A stretch of DNA of 64,000 bases, from the NCBI GenBank assembly GCA_008711295.1, contig VUYV01000073.1:1736996-1800995 (forward strand). The letters run 5' to 3'. The stretch is from Anarhynchus alexandrinus (taxonomy: Eukaryota > Chordata > Aves > Charadriiformes > Charadriidae). The translations under genes and the position numbers were made by a program. Of the stretch, positions 1 to 13,370 are shown in pieces (positions within the stretch are counted from its first letter, which is position 1; the number at the start of each line of letters is the position of its first letter). The notes below the pieces were generated by a model. That model saw only the letters and a program-made list of their open reading frames with translations. It searched no databases and was not told where the DNA came from.

Positions 1-3000
1 TGGTGTAGAGTGATGGGGTTGCAACTTCATAGAGATCTTCAGCACCAAAACTGGGGAGTAATAATTCACATTGAGAGTTGGTGCTGCAAAAAGACATTTA
101 TGGACTCTGGAGATACTTAATGGTCTCCTGTAACTTTTGACACATTTCTTTTATTCTTCCCCCATCAGCTCTTCAGGTCTTTCATACACGGTTGCTAATG
201 ATTCCACCAGTTAAGACCTGTGAACCATACTCGGTCCTGGAATATCCATAAGGCAGAGTCTTTGTAACCTTTTAGTTCCAATACGCTTTTGCTCACTGAG
301 TGATGGATCGGTCTCTCTCGTTATATAAATTACTCACTCGTGTTCATTTGCAAACATCCCAAGTATTAAGGTATTCTATTAAGATATGGCATTTCTTGCC
401 AAAAGTGCATTAAGAAATGCCCGAAACCACTACACTCCTCTGTCAGTGTAGATTTATTACTCAAAGTGAACCATTATTATACATGAGTACTCCCAATGCA
501 TTTTAGTGCACTTTCAGTTGGACAAATAGGAGTGTTACCAGGCCTTTGAAATATTCACAGTAAACATATAAACTGCCATGCTAGTACTCATAAATTCATG
601 TTTGAATTTATGTACATTTAAAAAACTGCAGAGAGAAAAATTCCTTATCAAAGTATCCCTTCCCAAAAGCAAACAAGTTTGATTTTCCAGAACTGTGCAG
701 GAGATAATTGCACCATTGTCTTCGATGATGATGACTGTAGATGGCAAGTCTGAGAGAAGATTTTGAAATACTAATGTCTCTTCTGGGATGATTTTTCTAT
801 GACTTTCTTTCTTACATGCAATAATTAATTAATGTTTATATATATTAATATTTAGAGTGTTTCTGAGACATAGATGAACTGGTACGATTAACTGAAATTA
901 CCTGATTATCTTCCTCCTGCCTGGCTTTCAGTGGTATCAGTGGTAGTGCTGGATAGATGTTCTTCATTATACAAAAGGCATGTGAAGCGTTCACTTCTCA
1001 AGCTTTTGAGTCTTATACCTGGTAGCAGATAGATTAGAAGAAATGGAAAAAATACTGTTTTCCTGGCTAGAGGGATCTGCCTGGAACTTTCCTTTTCCAA
1101 TAATGTGCCAGTTTATAGATATTGCAAGATTTTCTATGTTGCTACTTTGAACAGAGTTCATGATCCAGAACTTTTAAGTTATTACATAGTATTTGTGATT
1201 GCTCCTGTTCTAGGGTAATATTCAGTGAGTTTCAGTATGTTCAGTGGCTTATGAAAATGATGGCTGTTTCGGCTGCTGAAAGGACTAAATTAATTAATGA
1301 TTTGAAAGTCAAATTCGCTGTGGAAATGAATTCTCATTTTATTTCCAGGGGACTGTTCTTTAAGGTTATATTGAAGGAATTGATTTTATAGAGGGTAGTT
1401 CCTCTTAATAATTTTATTTTGTTTCTAAATGAAATTATTCTAAATTATTGTTTAACCCTAGTGTCTGTTCAAAGGTGTTGTAGAACAGCTTCACCATAAA
1501 TGTTTACTTTTTGTATCTTTTCCCATTTAAGTAGCTATGTTTGTAGTAGTAGTTACTGTCATATACTTCTGCATTCATTCAAAGAACTTTGGAACAATGC
1601 AGTGATTTGCTGTTTTCTTTGGATCTTAAATGGTTATATTTATTAAATACCTCTTGGAAACTGGATGAAGCAAAAAAGGTTTGTATAAGTGACAGTCTTG
1701 ATCAGCTGGCATTAACTGGCAAACTTTCTTTGATCTATTTACGTTAAATATTGTTAGTATTCTTTTACTAACAATGAAACTGTTAAAGCAAAAATTTTAT
1801 CATAGAAATGTCACATTTATTAGAAGTAACTAAATCCATTGCCCCAGCATACCATAATAGTCACCTGACGGAAGTGTATGTTACGGGGTTTTTAACCTGT
1901 TTACAGAACAAGAAATCTTCATAACATTTATGAGACGGTTTTAAAATAGAGATTTGATCAATGTAAATTAGAATGAAAACTTAGCTACACTATAACCATT
2001 ATATTATAATTATAACTATAAAAAAAATGATATGATGCCTGATCAGTTTATTAGGATTGAAAGTTTTTGCAGTTCAGTTCCTAGTTGCTTCTGGGATTAG
2101 GGGAAACTGTTCAGTACACTGTGTTCTCCATTATTAATCAGTAATGAAGCTTCTGGCAATCTTTACTATTGAGCTAATGACTAGCTTCATTTTGGGCTCT
2201 TAACACATTAAATTACCATTTAAATAAAGATTAATTACTGCTATTTTATTTTTAGTATTTTAAGAGTAGTTATTAAAAAGTTTCATTATAAATACTACTT
2301 TGTTCAAAATAGAATTGTTTGATTTAGTAGAATATGAGGACAGTTATGGTGAAAAGAGTATTTTGGAAATAGTGATGTGTTCTTAGTATTTTGTTTCTGT
2401 GGTAGGAGCCCAGTGGAAAGATTCTGAAAGTTTTAAATTTGCTTCTGGGGAATTTGCTGCTGCAGTTACAGCAGTCTTGCTGTCAAGGACTAGCAAGGAA
2501 TCAAGCTCTCTGCTCTGACCTGCAGCTCAGTAGCTGTTATCTGTGATTTTATTAAACTTGAGAACAGTATTGCTGATTGCTGAGACAGCTAAACCTGCTG
2601 CCTACAGTCCAGGAACACAGTTTGCTTCTAAGCTATTATTTGCCCAACCGCCTCATTTTCCCTCGGCAGATACACTTATAACTTAAGACACGATAAAGCA
2701 TAGTAAAGTTCTGCCAGAGAGCGGCCTTGCAATGGGTAATCACCCCGGAATAATTTCTCTGATCGTATCACATCAAAACCAGTAGACCCTCCAGATACAA
2801 ATCCATCCACCTTTACTTTAAGATCCACAGGCAACTTAGCAGCACCTCAGAGAATTTACTGTGATGTTCCCAAATGCTGAAATATCTTCAACGCAGCTGC
2901 TTTACTTTTGTCCAGACACAGAGGCTGAGCTGATGCCTGAGAAGCAGGCTAGACCTCATTCATGACTCCTTCAGCAGTATCAAACATCTGTAGATGATTA

Positions 3001-6000
3001 CTGAAGTGATTGGCCATGATTTACCAAACAATCTTTTCCTAAAAGAAGAAGACAAAGGCATGAATTGGTGAACTTGCTGCTTTCAAGAGCTTATTTCTTA
3101 AGCTAGGATAAGCTGCTGATTTCTTGACTGAAGCTGGCATGTTTTTCTTCCCTGAGTGATAATGACTTCTACTACCAATTAGTGATCCCAAAGCTATGTA
3201 GACTGCCACTGTCTAGTCACAGAGGACAGATATGGAGCACCTTGTTAGGGTACAGCTCTTCAGACTACTCCAAATTCAGGAGGAGAATTAGTCCAACTTT
3301 CCCCGTACACTCAGTTGCTGTCCTGACAGAGCTCCACAACAGCGATGTGGTCTGTACAGTCTTTTAGCAAAATACATGTAAACGTTTTCCCTCTGTACCT
3401 CTTGACAGCCAGTAAGAGTATGTTGGGGCCCTAATTATTTGATGCTTTGCTTATTGGACTTTCCAGCATATTTCCAGAGGTTTTTGCTTTCACTGCCACA
3501 GCAGGAAAGGATTTCTAGTTTATCATGAAGTCATAATCTGAGTTTTGTTTCTGTTGCCTATCTCCCCATATTATTTTGTGCTGTTAGTGCATTGTATGTG
3601 ATATGAAATGCCTTAGAATAAAACAGAAGAATATTGTGCCTTCAGCTTGAATAAAAAGACAAATACAACCCTAGAATCATCTGGAGTGAGACATCCCTGA
3701 GAAAAAGGAAATACGGGTTTATCTGTAAGTGTTTGATTCAGGTTGTTCACCTTGAAGACAAATTATTTCAAACTGAAAGAGACACTACTGGGATGAACAG
3801 AAGCCTGTCAAATTAAAGAAAAATAGCGGTAACTTGCTTGGTTAGCTTAGCAAGATAGTGTCAGAGAAAGATTATTTCATCTTCATATTAGCAGAGTTAA
3901 CACGGGCAGTGAGGGGAAGAAGAAGCAGAGAAGATTATTTTAAACTAGGAAAGTAGTGATAGGAGAACAAGTGGATGATGCTGGACAGAAATAAATTTAT
4001 TCTGAAAGCTGAAGAATACTTTTGAGAGCTACAGATCCAGATCCAACTTCCACTAGGAACAAACACCTTTACAGTGTTGAGAAGGAACATGGTAATTATA
4101 TGATTTGACAACTGTGAAAGAAGAAGATAAACTCGGATAATCTTGATTCCCCATGCTTCATTAAACACAGTCACTCTGAATTAAAAGATACAAACTGAGG
4201 ATAAAGCTGTATAATATTCTACCTCTTCTGAAATTTGAACTGTATCTTTATCCTGAAGTAATCAACATTAATAATATATATTTATTCTTGTGAACAGTCT
4301 CCAAACAGAACTGGTGGGTGGCTCTAATGTTTTATAGAGTTTTGTGGGATGTTACAGCAGGATTTTCACATCCTCTTGCTAGACGTGGAAGCTGCACTGG
4401 GCATTGTTGGAATTGCTAGTGTTGGGCTGTTGAGAAGCTGCATAAGGAAATCCTTCTCTTCCTTTTTCTTATTGTCTTTGTCTTTTGTGGAAACCACCTA
4501 TATTTCTGTGTCACGCAGAAGTCAACACATGGAAACAGTTTTAGCACCAACACTTAAAAATTGGGGCTGGTTGCCGGGTAATCTTTCAAAATAAATTTCT
4601 TAATGGAGTGGGAATTTAAGCTTTGTTCCTAATGTTTACTGTTACAAGATGACGGTTTACAGTCTTCTCATGGGAAGTCATACAATGCTGAGATAATGCT
4701 TACCGGTGCCTGAACCTGTCCTCCTTTTTGAGTCTTTCCTTTCTTTGGCACTTCACATAAAGGACCGAGTCAATTTCAGTGTCTTAGTTTTTATCTTCAG
4801 GGTGCTGACATGGTCTGGGATATGTGAAAAGTTACCTGGCATAGGCTGTGGTTGCCTTCCTCAGGAGCGCTGAAAGGTTTTACATTAAAAATAAAGTTGA
4901 TTCTCAGCAGAGAGGATTTTCAGGAGGGCAGCCTGGGACTTAAGTCAGTGAACCTGACGGAACCTGGAGTGGCTACACATCTTGCAATCTTCTGTCCCAA
5001 GTTCAAGGTGACTTTCTTTGACTTTGTGTCCTAAACAATAATCTGAACATATTAAAAAAACAAAATTCTGAATTTGTGACAGCAGTAACAGAAACTCTGA
5101 GAGGTAGAAAACGGCTGTACCCACACAGTTTATGTCTTGTAAATAAGATGAGGGAGTTGCTAGAGCTAGAGAGAATTTACTGAGCAAACTGCAAGCTAGA
5201 AGATGTTGTACAGTGCGAGCAAGAAATCACCCACTGCTCATTCCAAAGTTACACGTTTGTTAAAGATACCAAATGTAGCTTATTTTGAAAATAGGATACT
5301 TTTGAACCATTACCATTGTGAATTAATTTCGAAAGAAAAAAAGCATACGGCTTAATTCTTTCTCCCTCGACTTCCTTTCATTTTTCTACATCTTGATGTT
5401 CTTTGTTGCAGCTTTTCTCAAAGGCAATTGCTAACTCTTAAGGTCCTGACCACCGGTGTGTTTGTGTAGTCCCTGGAATATTAGAGCCCTCGGTCCTGCC
5501 TGGGAATGTTAGACACCAGTACTGTAAATGAATAGTAATATATTTTATGTGTGCGTTTATATTACAGTAAATTCCAGCATGCAGTGGGCATATTTACTCT
5601 CTAAAGACACATTGAGGGGGAAAAAATACTAAAAAAAAATAAAAATAATCTAGCTTTGGAACTGGTGATGTAAACAGAAAAAGAATAACAACTAGAAAAT
5701 CTGCATGAGCACTGCAAAAACTGAAGCAGTGATTTTGTATGCTGTCTCAATTGCTGCCCCTAAGAACAAAATGTTAATGAGCTATAATTTATAAATCCTC
5801 TCTGTTCTGATGGATCAGATAGTCCCCATTTTGCTTTTTGTCATGATTATGCCTATGAATTCAGTTAAAAAATTTGTTCTTTGTAAAGCATGTGGTGTTC
5901 CATAGAAGTCCACAGAATTAGGAAGATTACCTCTGCAGTTTTCTGTTGTTGCTGCCAATAAGATAGAATAATTGGTGCTTGGTTTTGGACTATGATTTTT

Positions 6001-6414
6001 TTTTTTTGGGGCAGCTTTTGTTATTTCAGCTCCTAGTAGGTTTTTTTTGAAAATCAATCCAAGTTTGTTCTTGCTAAGCATAGGGTAAATTAAGCCTTCT
6101 GGAAAGGTTAAAATAATAGCTAATTGATTGTAGATCTTAATTTATTGGGGGTTTTTTTAGTTTTCTATTTACTTCTGTATTAACTGTTTAAGAAAAAAAA
6201 TCTTCAAATGCTTTTAATGAGTATTGTAAAAATGAACAGATTGCAGTTTTTTAAGCCTTCCATTTCCTGGGCTTTGAAATACAAATATATCCTAGCAATA
6301 GAAAATCAGTATGATAATACCTAATTTCTCAAAAAGCTTAGAAAAACAAGTGCTGACAAAGGAACCTCGTGAAGTCCAAGAAAAGCAAATGCAGGGTTGT
6401 GCATCAGGGACAAA
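1..6414 (+). other. RNGTT: RNGTT intron, 5' part of window (no exon seen)
   Basis: This AT-rich stretch lies upstream of the penultimate RNGTT exon, so it should be intronic. I scanned it for further capping-enzyme exons and recognised none. The open frames here are short and resemble no family I know. The only local structure I would point to is a small stem-loop near 1750. Very small exons could be missed by eye. Confidence 0.6.
1750..1775. repeat. Short inverted repeat (10-bp stem, 6-nt loop)
   Basis: The arms ATTGTTAGTA (1750-1759) and TACTAACAAT (1766-1775) are perfect reverse complements around the loop TTCTTT. It is AT-rich and intronic and could be chance. No terminal target duplication is visible. 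Confidence 0.5.
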
Positions 6415-7063
6415 GGAAGCCGGAGCGTTACTGGCTGTGCAGCAGCTCTGCAGAAAAGCACCCAAAGGTCCCGGTGGCAACAAGTTGAAAGCGAGCCAGC
6501 TGTGTGCCCTTGCACTGGTAAAGGCCAACCCTACCCTGGGTTGTGTTAGCTTGAGCATAACTTTGAAGAGGTTGAGGAAAGTCACTGTTCTCTGCTCAAG
6601 CATTTTTGAGACACATCTGGAGTAACCGTGGACTGTTTGGAACTCTCCAGTGCAAGAGAAGTCACCCCGCTGGTGCAATTCTTGCGAGGGTCATGACGAA
6701 GAGTAGAGCATGTAGCCTATGAGGAGAGGTCAAAGAAATTGGGTTTGTTTAGAAGAGAAGGGAAGAGGGGGCACTAACTGCATTCTTCCATCACCTAAAG
6801 TAAGATTGCAGAAAAAAACAGACCCAGACACTCCTCAGAGATGCTCAGGGAAGGAGAAGAGGGAAAATTCCAGTTGCATGTAAGGAAAAAAATTTTACGG
6901 TGAGGTTGCAGGTTGCCTGGAGAGGCTGTAAGATCTCTCTCCATAGGGATTCTCAAAGTTTAACTGGAAAAGGCCCTGAGCATCCTGACTCATCCTTGAA
7001 GTTGGATTGGATGATGGCTGGATGTCCCTTCTAACCTGTTTTTTTTTTCAGCTTCTGTGACAT
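6415..7063 (+). mobile_element. Degraded CR1 LINE fragment, plus orientation
   Basis: The 3' end of a CR1 retrotransposon lies here in the same direction as RNGTT. Around 6480-6540 the conceptual translation keeps the KL-x-x-SQLCAL...KAN-x-x-LGC pattern typical of the C-terminal part of CR1 ORF2. At 6685-6750 the segment EHVAYEERSKKLGLF matches the same protein further along. The 3' tail follows the usual CR1 order: AAAATTCCAGTTGCATGTAA, a GAGAGGCTGTAAGATCTCTC block, GGATGATGGCTGGATGTCCC, and finally CTTCTGTGAC. Stops and frame changes interrupt it, so it is an old, dead, 5'-truncated copy. The left boundary is approximate. Confidence 0.85.
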
Positions 7064-10000
7064 GCTAGAGTATAAGTAGTCACCACTGTGAAATATAACC
7101 AGTTCTTAAGGATATATAAAACTGCATCATTTATTGTGTTTGTTGGGAAATTGTACAGTTGGATGTTTCTGAGCCTCTGCTGTTACTGATTGAATAGAAC
7201 ATAATTTCAGTCCATAATATTAACACACAGTATACCAGTCATTTCTTTCTCCTTATCTTTTCTTATGTCTGCAGCCATAACTTGCATTATACAAGGCTTT
7301 TAATACTTCCATTCTCAGTATCTCATTTTTTTTCATGTTAAATGTTTACCTTTATAAGTGGCTGGTTTTCTCATAATATCAAAAATATGAAAAGATGCAT
7401 CTTTTTTCCATTAAGAGGTAAAATTGCATTACCTTCCAGATATCCTATGGTCCTCTTTCAAAGAACATGCTGTGTTTTCTTCACTAAAATGTTTATTTAG
7501 AAGAAGAAAGGGTGGGGTTTTTTTCCCTTTGAAGTCTTTCTACAGCTATTTTCATGTAATGAGACAGTATGGATTTTTTAATGCAGTGTGTGGTATATGT
7601 TGAAAATAAAGTGTCTTTGGCTTAAACTAAAAATCTGTGGGCATAACTGAAACTTAGAGAAGCTGGTGTCCTCAGGAATGTCGCTAAAACTTAAGAGGTT
7701 TATGGCTTATTCAGAGCTGTATAAATAATTTTAAAAGAATGATAGTAAAGAAGAAAGGAAATTGGAAGTGGCAGCACTGGCGAGATTAGTAGCAAGGCTG
7801 AAGAGTAAGGAGTGGAAGAAGAGCAGCCGATGGGTAGCTGTTGGATGTAAAAAAGCTGAGGAGACTTTGCAAATGTGTGAAATGGGGTGTAACTGTTGCG
7901 CATAATGGGTGCTAGTAAGGGAAGGTGAATGCATAAGGGTGTAAAACAGGACACCTGAGTACTGCAGAAACAAAACTTACGTATATGCTGGGAAGACATG
8001 ATCATGCTGCCTGACATTGATACCTTACCTTCTCCTCCAGTCTTGTCTGCGGCCCCTCTTCCAGCGGTGACGCTGACCTGCAGTGACTCTTAGGAAAAGC
8101 CTCCAAAATTAAACCCTAAGACCATTCATATTTTCTTCTTCAGTTCTTTTGGTTGGAGTACTTTTGTCGTAATACCTATGAGATTAAGCCAACCAGCATT
8201 TTTTTATTATATTAGGGATGATTGATTTGGAGTTTCCTGTTTTGTTTCATTTGATAAATAATGAGATTTTAAACCAGTAGTAGCTTATATATGTGCCATC
8301 AGACTTTAGTTTTTCATTATTTTCTTTTTTTTTTTGTCTCAGCATTCCTTCTTTTTTAATTCATTTGCTTTCTTACCTTCCTGGTAATTTTCTGAATATT
8401 TGCTGTTGACCCCATACAGATACTGTTCTGAGAAGTATAGTCATACAGAAAACTGGATTTTCAAAGTGATAAGCAGATTGTGCTTCCAGTAGCTTTCCCT
8501 TTCCAGTAGCTTGCCCAGTGGTATGAAAACATACTATGATAAATGTCAGCATTAGGACATGCAGATTATGTCTCATTAGAATAACACATAATAGACAGTA
8601 GGGGTTTTTTCCATATTGAAGAGATGGCTAAACAAAAGGGTTAAGCTATGTCTCTCTGGACCATAAAGTTATTGCTCACTACCAACTAAAAATGGCTGAG
8701 AAAAATACTGGGAATGAGAGGTTTGGTTTAGCAATAAATGAGCATAGATATTGCAGATATTTCTCATCTGCATTGCATTGAGCCCTCATACTTGTCACGG
8801 TGGAATAACTGATCAGGTCATTGTAAAACTGCCAGATTTATCCTGCTGTCATGCAAGTTGTGTTTTGCTATTGTCCTCATCCTCTTTGTCACATTGTTCT
8901 TTCCCAGGCTTCAGTGTTTGAGAGTGTTCTGGCTCCCGTACGTGGGTGATTTGGGGCTGGCACCATCTTTTCCTTTCTTATGTTTTACAAAAATCATTTT
9001 AGGGAAGGGAATGATTTGTCCATGATGATTTTAAGCTCTTGAACATGGTAATTTGTTGCTGCAGCTGTTCCCATGTTATAAATGCATTGTAAAGCCTTGT
9101 TTGGGTGTGCCTCTGCACATAGAGAGCATAATTTGTTCTGAGTAATTGAGGATACCTTGATGACAACAGCTGTTTATGGGGCCAGCTCCTGTGCTTGACT
9201 GAGTTGTAGCAGGGAATGTTTTTTCCTTTGATGTAGACATCCCCACACTTAGTTTCCATAAATGCAATTGCATTTGCATTTTCTTTTTGACCAGAATACA
9301 ATACTCAAACAATATAGCAGTGTGCTCAAGTTTCTCAGAGTTTTGGGCAATTTAGGAAACTCGTCGTAGATAATTGTCTTCTCAGAGAAAGTAGTATCCT
9401 AAATTTGTGTCTGTATTGTTTCCTTCAGAAATTATTCTTTTCATGTCATATTTATTATCATAATTGTTCTTTATTAATCTGTTCTGCTTTTTAAAATCAG
9501 TTCTTCATCTTTTCTTTCTCTATTAGACCTTTCTGCATTAGAGGCTTTTGTTGGTGCTGTAGGCAAGGGAAAAAAAGGTAGTAGAATGGATAACAGTCAA
9601 AGAGAAAGAATAGGTAAAAAAACAGTTTCTAAATAAAATTATAAAAATCAGACCCTGTTAGAAACTTATTCTAATCAAATGACACAGTAGAAGGTATTTG
9701 GGCAAAGTCTTTTAGGTCTTTTTTTAACCATTTCTTAATTGTATATTGTTTTAAAGTATCCTGAGAACATCATCCAAGATCAGGTGTGAGGGGGCAAGAG
9801 AAAGCAAATTGTTGTTGTAAACAGTTTATAGGCAGAGTATATCTAAATTTTTTAAGCTTTCTAGAGGTGAGTTATTTTGAGTCTAAACTGAACAAATGAG
9901 GTCGAACTTGATAAATGAGGTTGAACTTGTAGTACCTTTGTGAAATGCAGATGATAATGTCTTTAAAATAAATTACTCATGAATAAATCAAGATGTTGAA

Positions 10001-12502
10001 GTTGCAAAAGGTGAGAGATGGTGTAACAGGGAAATTCTTTGGCTAGGAAATTGTTTCTGAGACCTTTCTTTATAGAATATATAAAATGCATAGTGAACAT
10101 CATGAATGAGAAATATTTTAAATGTCAGATACTGATAAGATTGGAGAAAAACAGTTGACGGCAAAAATGATCATATTGAGAGGTACTGTGCTGTTTTAGG
10201 GCTAGTAAAAGGCAAATGCAGATTAAATTTAGATAAACAAAAAAGAATAGGCCCGCAAACAATAACACAGAAGGTAGAAGAAATATCAAATGAGATAATT
10301 ATACAGGATATCAGCTTACAAAGGAAAAGGGGTTGTGGATAATATCCTGTCTAATTATAATACCTATAAAGGAGGATAGTCACATGAACTAATTTCAGCC
10401 ACACAGTATACCCACAGGCTGTCTGTATAGATAGTGGAAAACACTTGGATCCAAGGGTGAATCTGGGAACCTCTAAGAAAAGCACCTGGCAGTTGCCTTG
10501 CTGGGTCTTTTCAGTTGCTTTCTAGAGGTGGCAGTCTCTCTCAGTGGATTACATACCGAAACTAGCTCCTAAATTTTAAGTACTTGAAGTAATGGTGCAA
10601 ATACTCGTCTTGCCTGTCTCTCTGGACTTTTCCAATTATGAGATTAAAGGCTGAAGTAAAATCAAATTCTTATTGTACAGCTGTTTTAACTGCAAGTGAG
10701 CATTTCCAGTATAGTATTCCCCACAGACAAGCGTTGTGGCTTAAATGTCACTTCAGCTACTGCTAATAGATTTCCAGAGATCCATTTTTTTTCCACCATT
10801 TCTACCCTCAAATATAATATGTAATATCAGATAAGTCCTGCAAGCCGAGGCTCTGTTAGACCTCTGATGAGAAAGTTGGTGGCTTTTACAGAAGGTTAGC
10901 AAATAAGGAGGAAGGTGGAATTAAACTAGATTGTGCCCATGAAAGGCTGGCCTGTAGGCAAAAAGATGAGATTTCATCACAGTGCAAGTAGAAGGATGCT
11001 TATCTCCTACATAAGGAAATGATAAATAGCACCTGTACAATTCAAAGAATGCCTTTGATACCTAGAAAGCAGTATTCCTAGGGGAAAATGAAGTTGTATG
11101 TAGACAGTGAAGGGAAGATGATTTCTTTTTGCATTCTTAGTTCGTCGCTCTATTTCTATGATTTATAGTGAAATACTTACTTAAATGATTTTTTTCATCA
11201 AATTGGCTTTCACAGTTTTCATTGCAAGGGTCACATATACCTCTGCTTGGCAGTATTCCAGAATGAATGTAGTATTTGTAAAATTTCACGTTTGAAATAG
11301 AAATATGTACGATAACTCAGTTGAATAATAGTGATGCAGTATCTTGTTATGTAATAGTCAACAAAACCATTATTTATTTACTTTTTGTTTGACAATAGTA
11401 AAACCACTGCAGTTTTATCTTTCTAGCGTAAAGTGAGAATAAAAGTGAAGAACTACAGAGCTCAGTGGTGCTATTTTATTTCAGCAAATTGAAGTTTTCA
11501 AAATGCCACTTCTGCTTCTCTCCAAAGGAAAAAAAAAAGGTTGATTGTAGAGAAAATAGCATGTTATATCTTTGGGAAAAATAGTGTAGAAAGATTTGAA
11601 AAGGAAAGATCATAGATGTGGCAGCATTGTTAGAACCATTGTGCAGACGCTTTATTTGTATTGCTGAGAACTGTAGCTGTTTTCATTTACTGGGGAGGAA
11701 ACTGTAAATATGCAATATTGCTTTTTATGTTACTAACTTCAGTGAGTTACTTTTTAATTGGTATACAGGAAAATTTCTGCCAGTGACTTTACAACCAAAT
11801 GCTATAATGAAATGTCACTTCTTTTCAGAAAAATGTTACTTTTCCTTGATTAGCTGAAGTATTAAATCCGTTTCAGTAAATGAATCTATTGATTTTAACT
11901 TAATGTGTTGTAATAAAAAATATTTGAGTATGTTCTCAGTCAGTAGATTCATGAGATGCTGTGCTGGATGCTGTACCAGCATTGATGCAAGATTTTTATC
12001 TATTTTTCATGCATGGAGCAGGGAAGTCAGCGTTGGTACAGAGGGGAGGTAAAGACCTGGGTTCTCCTGGATGATGGTTCTCTCACTTAAGCTCTGCAGA
12101 AGTCATCCACCGGCTTTCTTTCACTGGGTCAGCCAAGAGCTTGGCATTGCTCTAAGTGGGAGGGAATGAAGCTATAGCAAAATAGTGCTGTAAAGCCTCT
12201 TGATGCAGCTGCTCAGTCTGCCAGGACTCAGGTAGTCTTCCAGGGGTGGTTAATGTCAACCACGGTCCTTGCTGCCTCGGAGAGCTGTCCATTGCCTACC
12301 TATTAATGCTGCACCACACAAGAAATAAAGTGCCCAATTAGTGTCATATGTTAACCTACCCAGTTGTAATTTAATAGTAATACAAACAAGTGCAACCCAG
12401 CGTCTGCTTCATTTCATTAGTGGGTCATGGTTAGCCACGCTTGATTGCTGACCATTGTGGGAGCAGATTAACTTAAGTGTTGAAGCATTTCTTTTATACA
12501 AA
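7064..12502 (+). other. RNGTT: RNGTT intron between two CR1 copies
   Basis: This is AT-rich intronic sequence. I see no exon with a recognisable protein and no long open frame. A small imperfect direct repeat near 9892-9930 (AAATGAGGTCGAACTTGAT, then AAATGAGGTTGAACTTGTA) is the only local duplication that stands out. Confidence 0.55.
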
Positions 12503-13370
12503 CACAGAATCACAGAATGGTAGGGGTTGGAAGGGACCTTTGGAGATCATCTAGTCCAAACCCCTGCTAAAGCAGGTTCACCTAGAGCAGGTTGCACAGG
12601 ATCGAGTCCATGTGGATTTTTAGTATCTCCAGAGAAGGAGACTCTACAACCTCTCTGGGCAGCCTGTTCCAGTGCTCTGTCACCCTCAAAGTAAAGAACT
12701 TTTTCCTCATGTTCAGATAGAACTTCCTCTGTTCCAGTTTGTGCCCGTTACCCATTGTCCTGTCACTGGGAACCATGGAAAAGAATCTGGCTCCATCCTC
12801 TTGACACCCGCCTTTTAGATATTTATAAGCATTGATGAGATGCCCTGTCAGTCTTCTCTTCTCCAGGCTAAACAGACCCAGGTGTCTCAGCCTTTCCTTG
12901 TAAGAGAGGTACTCCATTCCCTTGATCATTTTGTAGTCCTCTGCTGGACTCTCCAGTAGTTCCCTGTCTTTCTTGAACTGGGGATCCCAGAACTGGACAC
13001 AGTACTCCAGATGTGGCCTTACCAGGGTGGAGTAGAGGGGGAGGATGGCCTCCCTCGACCTGCTAGCCACGTTCTTATTAATGCACCCAAGGATGCCATT
13101 GGCCTTCTTGGCCACAAGGACACATTGCTGGTTCATGGTTAACTTGTCCACCAGGACTCCCAGATCCTTCTTTGCAGAGCTGCTCTCCAGCAGGTCAGCC
13201 TCTAACCTGTAGTGGTGCATGGGGTTATTCCTCCCCAGCTGCAGGACCCTACCCTTGCCCTTGTTGAACTTTGTTAGGTTCCTCTCTGCTCAACTCTCTA
13301 GCCTGTCCAGGTCACGCTAAGTAGTGGCATGGCCTTCTGGTGTGTCAGCCACTCCTCCCAGTTTTGTGTC
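12503..13370 (-). mobile_element. CR1 LINE, 3' fragment with open ORF2 C-terminus
   Basis: On the + strand the element begins with two CACAGAAT units, the complement of the CR1 3' terminal ATTCTGTG repeat. It continues through the conserved GGTTGGAAGGGACC block. On the minus strand, 13220-12582 is a 212-codon frame with the CR1 ORF2 C-terminal signatures: [71 protein letters not shown]. These lie downstream of the reverse-transcriptase catalytic core, which is absent, so the copy cannot move by itself. The 5' edge near 13370 still matches CR1 (GCCACTCCTCCCAGTTTTGTG) and then stops abruptly, as expected for 5' truncation. Confidence 0.95.
12582..13220 (-). pseudogene. CR1 ORF2 C-terminal remnant (212 codons open)
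   Basis: This is the open part of the CR1 copy above. The first Met is internal to ORF2 and is not a real start. It encodes the region after the reverse-transcriptase domain and lacks the endonuclease and the F/YADD active site. The frame is uninterrupted for over 630 bases, whereas the copies at 6.4 and 38.5 kb are broken, so this insertion is probably younger. It is not a host gene. Confidence 0.85.

Noticed and set aside
6311..6625. 104-codon plus-strand frame with a gene-like look
   Set aside because: Its second half is decayed CR1 ORF2, so it is a repeat-derived chance frame.
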